Part shown: positions 57,539 through 64,000 of the stretch, piece after piece
How positions within the stretch are numbered: position 1 is the stretch's first letter
How the letters are laid out: each line of letters begins with the position of its first letter
Assembly (NCBI RefSeq): GCF_012933505.1
Contig: NZ_JABBNB010000010.1
Coordinates: 120,908-184,907 of the forward strand
Direction of reading: 5' to 3'
DNA length: 64,000 bases
DNA from: Gordonia asplenii
GTDB taxonomy: Bacteria; Actinomycetota; Actinomycetes; Mycobacteriales; Mycobacteriaceae
Made by a program: the position numbers and the translations under genes
The notes under the pieces: model-generated
What the model saw: the letters and a program-made list of their open reading frames with translations, nothing else
Database searches by the model: none
Told to the model about the DNA's origin: nothing

Positions 57539-58296
57539 GCCCGCGCAGCACGGAGCTGACCGGTCGCGTCGCCTTCATCACCGGGGCCGCGCGCGGCATG
57601 GGCGCCGCCCACGCCGAGGCGCTCGCGGCGCGCGGCGCCGACCTGATCATCACCGACCTCGACCTCGCCGAATTGAACTCCGTCGCAAAGGGATTGCGCG
57701 AAACCTACGGCCGTCGAGTCAGCACCCTGCGGCTGGACGTGACGGCGCCCGACGCGGGCGCGCAGGTCGCCGCGCTGGCCCGCGACGAATTCGGCCGCCT
57801 CGACATCGCCGTGCACAACGCGGGCATCATGCACGACTGGAAGGGACTCGACGAGACCCCGGCCGAGCGCATCCAGCCGTACCTGGACGTGAATGTGCTC
57901 GGACCGTACTCGATTACCCGTTCGCTCCGCCCGCTGCTCGCCGCGGGCGATCAACCGCGGGTGATCTTCATCTCGTCGCAGTGGGGCCAGGTGCCCGACG
58001 GCCACTCGTACGGCTACATGATCGCCAAAGCCGCTCAGCTCGGCATGATGAAGGCGCTCTCGAAAGAACTGCTCGTCGACAAGATCCTGGTCAACGCCGT
58101 CGCCCCGGGCGCGATTCATACCCGCATGGTCCCCGACGAGGTGTACGAGGAAGAGCTCGCAGCGGTTCCGCTCGGGCGCCTCGGCGAGGCCGACGAGATC
58201 GCCGCGACGGTCGCCTTCCTCGCCTCCGATTCGGCCGCGTTCATCTCCGGTCAGACGATCGCCGTCAACGGCGGCGCCCTGGTTCCCGGCGTATAG
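57535..58296 (+). CDS. SDR family NAD(P)-dependent oxidoreductase
   Basis: A 253-residue classical short-chain dehydrogenase. The cofactor motif is TGAARGMG at residues 17-24, NAG is in HNAGIMHDW, catalytic Ser is in IFISSQWGQ and YMIAK is the Tyr-Lys pair. The C-terminal SGQTIAVNGGALVPGV is typical. It probably oxidises an alcohol or cis-diol formed by the pathway. The ATG overlaps the upstream stop (ATGA). Confidence 0.93.
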   Translation: MSPRSTELTGRVAFITGAARGMGAAHAEALAARGADLIITDLDLAELNSVAKGLRETYGRRVSTLRLDVTAPDAGAQVAALARDEFGRLDIAVHNAGIMHDWKGLDETPAERIQPYLDVNVLGPYSITRSLRPLLAAGDQPRVIFISSQWGQVPDGHSYGYMIAKAAQLGMMKALSKELLVDKILVNAVAPGAIHTRMVPDEVYEEELAAVPLGRLGEADEIAATVAFLASDSAAFISGQTIAVNGGALVPGV

Positions 58297-58351
58297 CCCC
58301 CACTCCTCCCCAGCCCACTGTTCTACCGCGTCACCCGCAAAGGAATTTCCC

Positions 58352-59389
58352 ATGACCGCAACACTCCCGCCCCGCACCGCGACTGCGGCACCGGCCCCCG
58401 CAGCAACCAAACGCGAGCTCGCCGAGGCCGCCATGCGCCGGTCCTGGTTCCCGGTCGCACGTATCGCAGACCTCACCACCCCGCAGCGGGCCAAGCTGCT
58501 CGGCGTCGACCTCGTGGTCTACCGCAGCGGGGACGGCACCTTCGCGGTTCAGTCGAGCCGCTGTCCGCATCGCGGCGGCGACCTGGTGGCCGGACGCGTC
58601 CATGAGAAGTCCATCGGTTGCCCCTATCACGGGTGGGAGTTCTCCAGCGCCGACGGCAAGTGCAGCCGTATCCCCTCACTCGAGGATCAATGCAAGATCC
58701 CGCCTCGGGCGGCGCTGAAGACTTATCCCGCCGTGCAGAAGTACGGGCACGTGTGGACGGTTCTGGAGGATCCGATCCGGGAGATGTACGACGTCGACCA
58801 ATGGAACGACATCGACCTGGAATGGCTTGCCGCAGAACCGATCGACTCGCGAGTCGGTGTCGGCATCACGATCGAGAACTTCCGCGACGTCGCGCACTTC
58901 CCGTTCGTGCACGAGGTGTCGATGGGGCCGTCGCCCGAGGTCGTCGAACCGTTGACGGTGACTCGCAACGACCTCGACATCACCATGGTGCGCCCACTCG
59001 ACGCCGGTTCGGGCGAATGGGCGGAGGACGGCAACTGCACGATGCATTACCGTTGCTCCGCACCGGGATTCGCGTCGATCACCTACGACTACGAGAAGCT
59101 CGGCCATCGCATCGTGGCGGGCTTCCCGTCGCCCGTCGACTACGAGCACGTCACCATCTTCTGGGGCGTCGCCAACGAAGTCGGCTTCCGGGGGGCGAGC
59201 CTGGAAGAGTGCCTGCGGGTGGAGACAATGGTGTACCTGGAGGACATTCCGATCGCTGACGGCATCCGCCCGCGAGAGATCCCGTGGGACAACGAGGTTC
59301 AGGAATTCTCGGTGCCCGCCGACCTGTTCACCCTCAACTACCGTCGCTCGTTCAACTCGCTGATGGACCGCGCGAAGGTCGCGTCATGA
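58352..59389 (+). CDS. Rieske non-heme iron oxygenase (VanA/phthalate type)
   Basis: A 345-residue oxygenase component. The Rieske cluster ligands are CPHRGGDL and CPYHGWEF near residues 70-95. The mononuclear iron site has Asp/His/His in ENFRDVAHFPFVHEV near residue 178. Family members demethylate or hydroxylate aromatic acids. The exact substrate is unknown. The next gene encodes its reductase with a four-base overlap. Confidence 0.93.
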   Translation: MTATLPPRTATAAPAPAATKRELAEAAMRRSWFPVARIADLTTPQRAKLLGVDLVVYRSGDGTFAVQSSRCPHRGGDLVAGRVHEKSIGCPYHGWEFSSADGKCSRIPSLEDQCKIPPRAALKTYPAVQKYGHVWTVLEDPIREMYDVDQWNDIDLEWLAAEPIDSRVGVGITIENFRDVAHFPFVHEVSMGPSPEVVEPLTVTRNDLDITMVRPLDAGSGEWAEDGNCTMHYRCSAPGFASITYDYEKLGHRIVAGFPSPVDYEHVTIFWGVANEVGFRGASLEECLRVETMVYLEDIPIADGIRPREIPWDNEVQEFSVPADLFTLNYRRSFNSLMDRAKVAS

Positions 59390-60372
59390 CCGCGGTCCTC
59401 GGCGCCGAACTCGACGTCGCGGCGTCGAGCGGAACAATGACGCTGCAGGTAGTCGCCGCGGTCCTGCAGGCGTCGTCGATCACGTCCTATGAGCTGGCCC
59501 GGACCGACGGCGGCGTCCTGCCCGCCTGGGAACCCGGCGCCCACATCGATGTTCACCTGCCATCGGGAACGGTGCGACAGTATTCGTTGTGCGGAGATCC
59601 CGCCGATCGCAGCCGCTACCGGATCGCGGTACTCGAGATCACCGACGGCCGCGGCGGATCTGTCGAGGTACATCGCGAGCTGCGACCCGGCCGACAGATC
59701 GAGATCAGTTCTCCGCGTTCCAATTTCGAACTGATCGACGCTCCTGCATACGTGTTCGTGGCGGGCGGGATCGGCATCACCCCGATCCTCCCGATGATCC
59801 GCACCGTCGCGCAGCGTGGACTGCCGTGGGAGCTGATCTACGGTGCGCGGTCGGTGCGGCACTTCGCCTTCGCCGATGAGCTCGCCGTCGACGACTCCGG
59901 TGCCGTTCGCTACTTCGCTCAGGAGACCGACGGCCACATCGATCTGGAGTCCGTCGTCGCCGGATCGTCGGGAGCCGCGGTGTACTGTTGCGGCCCAACA
60001 GGTCTCATGGATGCGCTGACCGACGCGATGAGTGCGGCCGGCCGCGTCGAGGACCTCTACATCGAGCGGTTCGCGCCGGTGGCCCAACCGGTCGACGAGA
60101 ACGCGGGCGACTTCACCGTCGAGCTGACGCTGTCGGGGGTGAGCGTGGACGTGTCGCCGGATCAGTCGATCCTGGACGCGGTGCGTGCGGCCGGCGTCGA
60201 CGCGCCGTCGTCGTGCGAGATGGGCATCTGCGGAACGTGCGAAACGAAAGTCGTTGCCGGAGATGTTGATCACCGCGACGATCTGCTCACCGAGGATGAG
60301 CGTGCCACCTGCGGGTCGATGATGATCTGCGTCTCACGCGCCTGCGGCAAGAAGCTGGTGCTGGAGCTGTAG
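59386..60372 (+). CDS. phthalate dioxygenase reductase-type FMN/2Fe-2S protein
   Basis: A 328-residue class IA reductase. The flavin domain has RQYSLCGDP near residue 66, the NAD domain VFVAGGIGITPILPMI and CCGPTGLMDAL, and the C-terminal plant-type [2Fe-2S] domain has Cys ligands in SSCEMGICGTCET and MMICVSRA. It delivers electrons from NADH to the Rieske oxygenase. It closes the operon; a hairpin lies 43 bp after its stop. Confidence 0.94.
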   Translation: MTAVLGAELDVAASSGTMTLQVVAAVLQASSITSYELARTDGGVLPAWEPGAHIDVHLPSGTVRQYSLCGDPADRSRYRIAVLEITDGRGGSVEVHRELRPGRQIEISSPRSNFELIDAPAYVFVAGGIGITPILPMIRTVAQRGLPWELIYGARSVRHFAFADELAVDDSGAVRYFAQETDGHIDLESVVAGSSGAAVYCCGPTGLMDALTDAMSAAGRVEDLYIERFAPVAQPVDENAGDFTVELTLSGVSVDVSPDQSILDAVRAAGVDAPSSCEMGICGTCETKVVAGDVDHRDDLLTEDERATCGSMMICVSRACGKKLVLEL

Positions 60373-60415
60373 GGCGTGCCTCTTGCGCTACGGCAAACCG
60401 GAATGCCGGAGGCCG

Positions 60416-60454
60416 GGTGTCGGTCGATGCGGCGAGCGCGCTCCGACCGACACC
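60416..60454 (+). terminator. hairpin after the oxygenase operon
   Basis: Perfect 11-bp arms (GGTGTCGGTCG, 60416-60426, paired at 60444-60454) 43 bp after the reductase stop. There is no T run, so termination is possible but not certain. Confidence 0.5.
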
Positions 60455-60544
60455 GTCGCCTCACAATCACACTATTGATTTCTCAAAGTCCATGTGCGGG
60501 ACCGTAGTCCGCAACACTCGTGCCGCCGTTCGGTTGATTCCAGG

Positions 60545-60567
60545 ACACTATCTCGGGGGTCTGACAA
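60545..60567 (-). promoter_or_regulatory. orphan PafBC/RecA-NDp-like promoter
   Basis: On the minus strand TTGTCAGAC (60559-60567), 8 nt, TAGTGT (60545-60550), 6 nt, then ATC at the place where a start codon stands in the DUF222/HNH gene. Twenty of the 23 promoter bases equal those of DUF222/HNH. No gene follows on that strand. Confidence 0.6.
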
Positions 60568-60625
60568 TTCGTTCCGACGACGATCCTCGCCGCCGCTGTC
60601 GTGGTCGCTGTCGTCGGCGGGCTGG

Positions 60626-62092
60626 TCAGCTCGCCGCGGATTCGGCCGATGTCAGCGTCCTACGGGCGTGCGATCGGATCCACTGGCGCGGCCTACTGGG
60701 CCGCCTGGGGTCGGCCGGAGCACGGAACCACGGGTGCCCATCGCCGCCCATGATCATCTCCCAGTCGGTGGCGTGGATCAGCGTGTGATGTTCCTGGCAC
60801 AGCAACCCACCATTACCGATCGACGTCTCCCCACCATTGCTCCAATGGATCAGATGATGCGCCTGACACCACGCCGGTGGACGACCGCAGCCGGGGAAAC
60901 TGCACCCCTGATCCCGCAGGATCAACGCCCGACGCAGGTGCGGTGGAAACAACCGGTCCATCCGCTTGAGATCCAGCGGGACACTCTGCGCGTCGACGAT
61001 CACCGCCGTCAACTCACTGTCACACGAGAGCATCTCGGCGATCTGTGGCGTGATCGGCTGTCCGGTATCGAAGGACGCCACCTCCCGGACGCCGACGCGA
61101 GCCATCGGGTCGGGTCGGCCGGTGTCCGAGACCGGATCCGGTACCGGCATCGCTTGGCCCGACGGTGCTGGTGGTGGGACGATGTCCGGGTCCGGTACCG
61201 GCACCGTCTGGTCCGGTGCGACGGTGTCGGTCCGCGGGGTGAACATCGACAGCGGCGCGTTCACCACCAGGTGCGGATGCACCCCACCGCTGGTCGGGCG
61301 ATCCCGGTGACGCAGGTAACTGTCGACGATCTGTTCCAACGCATCAGCACGACGTTTCCCCGCATCTCGCGGATCACGCGACCCATCCGGCAGCGGCACC
61401 GGCGTCATCAACGGATCCAACGCCGTACGCAACTTCTCCCCGGCCACCACATCCAGATCCAGTTCCGAACGAGTCCGCCCGTCCTCCCCGACGGTCAACG
61501 ACGCAGTGTTGAGGTCCCGATTCTCCGCCACCGACACCGGTGCATCCGCGGGTAACAACTCCAGCGCCCGCTTGCGGGCGAACGCCTTCACATCGGCCGG
61601 CACACCGGTTACCGCCCGCGCCAGCAGACCTCGCACGCACCCGTCGCGCGTGTCGGCGTCGAGTCCGTCGACGGCCTTGCCGATGTGCTCGATACCCGCC
61701 ACCACCGCATATGCATGCTCACCCGACATCCGCGCATCACTCAGCGCCGCAGCCACCGTCGGCAGCGTGGTCAACGCCCGCGCGACCCGCGTACTGTGCG
61801 AGGCCACCGCCGGCGGCACCCCGATCCCCACCATCATCGAGGTCACCGATTCCTTCACCCGCCCCGGCATCCCGCTGCGCTCGATCGCGGCCACCGTCTT
61901 GACCAGCAGTGCATCGGCCAGATTCCGCAGCCCAGACACCACCACTAGCAACTCACGCAACCGAGCATCATCGGACACAGGTGCCGGCCAGGTCAGCAAC
62001 TGACCCACACCCGCACCCTCACCACGCGCACCCACCGCCCCCAGATCGTCGATCACCGACGACATGAAAGCCTCGATCTGTTCAACTCTCAT
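60626..62092 (-). CDS. DUF222/13E12-type HNH endonuclease
   Basis: A 488-residue protein of the 13E12 repeat/DUF222 family with a C-terminal HNH nuclease (CQAHHLIHWSNGGETS, then GNGGLLCQEHHTLIH, near residue 415-445). The DUF222 core is at about 20-330 and a Pro-rich linker follows. The biological role is unsettled; mycobacterial relatives are repeated in genomes and several respond to DNA damage. The ATG lies six bases after a perfect TAnnnT -10, so the message is leaderless. Confidence 0.93.
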   Translation of the reverse strand: MRVEQIEAFMSSVIDDLGAVGARGEGAGVGQLLTWPAPVSDDARLRELLVVVSGLRNLADALLVKTVAAIERSGMPGRVKESVTSMMVGIGVPPAVASHSTRVARALTTLPTVAAALSDARMSGEHAYAVVAGIEHIGKAVDGLDADTRDGCVRGLLARAVTGVPADVKAFARKRALELLPADAPVSVAENRDLNTASLTVGEDGRTRSELDLDVVAGEKLRTALDPLMTPVPLPDGSRDPRDAGKRRADALEQIVDSYLRHRDRPTSGGVHPHLVVNAPLSMFTPRTDTVAPDQTVPVPDPDIVPPPAPSGQAMPVPDPVSDTGRPDPMARVGVREVASFDTGQPITPQIAEMLSCDSELTAVIVDAQSVPLDLKRMDRLFPPHLRRALILRDQGCSFPGCGRPPAWCQAHHLIHWSNGGETSIGNGGLLCQEHHTLIHATDWEMIMGGDGHPWFRAPADPRRPSRPRQWIRSHARRTLTSAESAAS

Positions 62093-62098
62093 ACCCGA

Positions 62099-62121
62099 AC
62101 GCTAGCTCTGGGGTCTGACAA
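62099..62121 (-). promoter_or_regulatory. PafBC/RecA-NDp promoter of DUF222/HNH
   Basis: On the minus strand TTGTCAGAC (62113-62121), 8 nt, TAGCGT (62099-62104), 6 nt, ATG. The -10 fits TAnnnT exactly and the first seven bases of the box fit the consensus. Best copy in the window. Confidence 0.72.
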
Positions 62122-62386
62122 AACGGACTCACATTGATACTCGCGTGAAGGTTGATTCAACCGATGCACAAGTTATTCAAGGTGCTCATTGTGGCACCCG
62201 ATGTGTCGAGACCCCTAGCATTCTAGCCGAAACCTGTTGTGCCAAAACAAGTTCGGCACGCAGGTCGCGACAGCAGCGCCCTCACGCGAATCGCGGTGTG
62301 AATCCTGCATGGGGCACACTGCACGGCTTCGCCGATCTTGGACGGCGACGGTGACGTCGTCGAAATCTGTTGTGTCACCGTGATTT

Positions 62387-62545
62387 CGACTCGCTGCGCT
62401 CGCTCAATCCAAGGGTTTCGACACGTTCCGTCACTTCGACTCGGCTTGCCCCTCGCTCAGTACGGCGCACTGACGCGCCTCACGGCTCAAACCAGCGGAA
62501 GAGGCCCGTCGTCAGTGGATCGTGGTTCAATCCAAGGCTCAACCA
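62387..62545. repeat. family A repeats
   Basis: Several TTTCGACTCG...CGCTCAATCC and GGCTCAACCAGC units, partly degenerate. The 460-bp gap between DUF222/HNH and the secreted protein holds the promoter, these repeats and no coding signal. Confidence 0.65.
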
Positions 62546-62552
62546 GCTGCTC

Positions 62553-63110
62553 TTAGGACCCGAAGTCGGGGAACGGGCGCGGCTCGGTCGAGCGCCCCGG
62601 GCACGGCGAATTCCATTCCGCCTTGCAGGTGATCACGACGGTGAGATCGTTGCGCTGGGTGCACGCGAGATGCCGGGGCATCGGCTCATCGCATTTCAGT
62701 GTGAACGGCGACCTGGCCGGCTGGCCGTCCTCGTCCTCAGCGAAGTTGATTCGGTAGGTTCCGACATAGGGGTCCGTCGTGTAGACCCGGAACATCTGGT
62801 AGCTCTTCACGGTGATGCATGCCGGAATGATGGACTCGCTGACATCGATCCACAGGTTGTGTTCCTCCGGTGCGGCGCCTGTGGTGCGGAACGGAAACTC
62901 GCCGTTGGCGTTGATACATTTGTACGGGGAGATCGCCTCGACGCCGCCTCTGATGCCGGGACCGAGATCGAGGATGACCTTGCCTGTCACCCGATACTCG
63001 GACAGGTGCGGCCGCGGCGCCGCCGACGCGCTCGGCGCGACCGCACAAACGACCGCGAGGACCGCGGCACCGATCAACGAAGTCATCGTCCGAACCACGG
63101 TCGTCGTCAT
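62553..63110 (-). CDS. secreted protein of unknown function
   Basis: A 185-residue protein with a Sec signal peptide (SLIGAAVLAVVCAVAPSASAAP, cleaved near residue 30). The mature part has about six cysteines (YKCINA, PACITV, LKCDEP, LACTQR, ITCKAEW, SPCPGR), suggesting three disulfides and an extracellular beta-rich fold. No family recognised. ATG 63110 follows TACCGT by seven bases (leaderless); TTG 63131 is possible. Confidence 0.7.
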   Translation of the reverse strand: MTTTVVRTMTSLIGAAVLAVVCAVAPSASAAPRPHLSEYRVTGKVILDLGPGIRGGVEAISPYKCINANGEFPFRTTGAAPEEHNLWIDVSESIIPACITVKSYQMFRVYTTDPYVGTYRINFAEDEDGQPARSPFTLKCDEPMPRHLACTQRNDLTVVITCKAEWNSPCPGRSTEPRPFPDFGS

Positions 63111-63373
63111 CTTGACCACGGTATTCGACAAAGCCGACAGAACCCAGGTTGCTTAGCGTCGCAACATAACTCAGACCGGCAGACAACGATTCGACCGCCT
63201 CCGACGCCGTAATCTGAGCCGAGCAACCGCTGACGGTGGTCGTCGACGACCACCCATTTCCGTGACGGCGGCGCATGCGGCCTAACCCGCGGTGAACGGA
63301 TCCAGGTCCTCGCCGAGGTGGGCGACGGTTCTTCCGAGTCTGGATCCCATCGATGATGGACCCGTTTCGCTGG

Positions 63374-64000
63374 TTGAGCCGGTCCGGGCGCCGTGCTGAG
63401 CGAGGCGCTAGATGAGAGCGTGGCCGTCTCGGCCTCAACACGAAAACTCACCGTCGACGCCGTTTCGGACGGATTGACGGTGAGTTTTCGTGTTGAAATC
63501 AGGCTCGCGTCGCATGAGGACCACCGGCAACACGATTCGTTTGCGGTGGACGAATAGCACGGCAGGACGTTTGTCGCATTTGAAGCCTTGGTGCACAACC
63601 GGTTTCGCGTGTCGGTGGTTTCGACTCGCTGCGCTCGCTCAACCAACGGAAGCAGGTGCGCTCGCTCAACCAACGGAAGCAGGTGCGCTCGCTCAACCTG
63701 GATCCACCGACGACGGGCCCTATCCGCTGGTTGAGCCGCGAGGAGCGCTAGCGACAAGCGTGTCGAAACCCCTGTACCACAATGCATTTGATGGCAGCGC
63801 ACTCGTCGAACTGTGATGGAATCGAACATCGAGGCGTGTGCACCCGTCGGGTGCACACGCGACACTTACCGGGAGTCATCGCCGGAATTGGCGCGCATCA
63901 TCGAAAGTCGTTGTGGCTGAGAGGTTTCGACACGGACTCGGCTAGCGCTACTTCGACTCGGCTAGCGCCTCGCTCAGCACGGCGCTCGGCCGGCTCAACC
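63374..64000. repeat. family A repeats in the right-end spacer
   Basis: Units at 63374-63416, 63617-63650, 63728-63772 and 63926-64000, in both orientations; two 23-bp CGCTCAACCAACGGAAGCAGGTG tandem copies lie at about 63645-63690. The 890-bp region from 63111 holds these, the inverted repeat at 63435 and no gene that I can support. Confidence 0.7.
63435..63496. repeat. 62-bp hairpin with perfect 21-bp arms
   Basis: Arms 63435-63455 (TCAACACGAAAACTCACCGTC) and 63476-63496 are exact reverse complements with a 20-nt loop. No T run follows on either strand and no gene ends beside it on the plus strand, so it is not a simple terminator. Confidence 0.85.

Noticed and set aside
60556..62121. 12-bp direct repeat GGGGTCTGACAA flanking the DUF222/HNH gene as an insertion target duplication
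   Set aside because: Both copies are parts of TTGTCAGAC promoters on the minus strand; a third near copy lies at adnA, so they are not target-site duplications.
63107..63865. 252-codon minus-strand frame at the right end
   Set aside because: It crosses family A repeats and the 21-bp hairpin and contains LLPLVERAH repeats that are translated repeat DNA.

Overview
The window is high-GC actinobacterial DNA. From its left end to about 39.5 kb it keeps gene for gene the order of Mycobacterium tuberculosis Rv3193c to sigH (Rv3223c). That synteny, the WhiB proteins, mycoredoxin, AdnAB and the ribosomal protein bL37 point to Mycobacteriales. The accessory content (Rieske and Baeyer-Villiger oxygenases, several MFS pumps, interspersed GGTTGAGC/GCTCAACC repeats) suggests a Gordonia- or Rhodococcus-like soil organism. 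The genus is inferred; the conserved order is recognised from family knowledge.

Core block, 1-39.5 kb. It runs: UPF0182 membrane protein, PPA1309-family protein, PDZ/Lon-like protease, DUF2342 zincin-like protein, ThiF-like protein, ABC1 kinase, whiB7 with a long attenuated leader, uvrD2, an alpha/beta hydrolase coupled to mycoredoxin, isochorismatase-like protein, nudC, K+ channel, adnB-adnA, lipV-like hydrolase, alkyltransferase-like protein, Rv3205c-like protein, moeZ, DUF3152 protein, TetR regulator, DUF3107 protein, ferritin-like protein, rhlE helicase, Rv3212-like protein, ParA, lipid kinase, whiB1, pdtaS, biotinyl domain protein, bL37, and the anti-sigma/sigma pair rshA-sigH. The theme is stress: DNA breaks (AdnAB, UvrD2), thiol oxidation (SigH, mycoredoxin), antibiotics and ribosomes (WhiB7), and nitric oxide (WhiB1).

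Accessory block, 39.5-64 kb. It holds YbaK and SRAP, an AraC/MFS pair, DUF1345 protein, a flavin monooxygenase, a serine hydrolase lipoprotein, an MHS transporter, a three-gene FAD-oxidase/OYE/monooxygenase operon, a MarR-controlled efflux module, a five-gene oxygenase operon (deacetylase/imidase-like, C45 acyltransferase fused to a VOC domain, SDR, Rieske oxygenase, reductase), a DUF222/HNH gene and a secreted protein. Repeat-filled spacers separate these islands.

Three regulatory patterns stand out. First, uvrD2, adnA, SRAP and the DUF222/HNH gene share one promoter architecture of the PafBC/RecA-NDp type: a TTGTCAGAC/ATGTC(A/G)GTG box, 8 nt, a TAnnnT-like -10, 6 nt, then the start codon. 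All four would be leaderless. An orphan fifth copy lies beyond the DUF222/HNH gene with ATC where the start codon should be. Second, sigH has an in-frame upstream start with its own ribosome binding site below a SigH-type promoter, as known for the unstable long SigR isoform of Streptomyces. Third, whiB7 is preceded by a promoter, a 68-codon uORF and an intrinsic terminator. No tRNA, rRNA, CRISPR array or transposase was seen.
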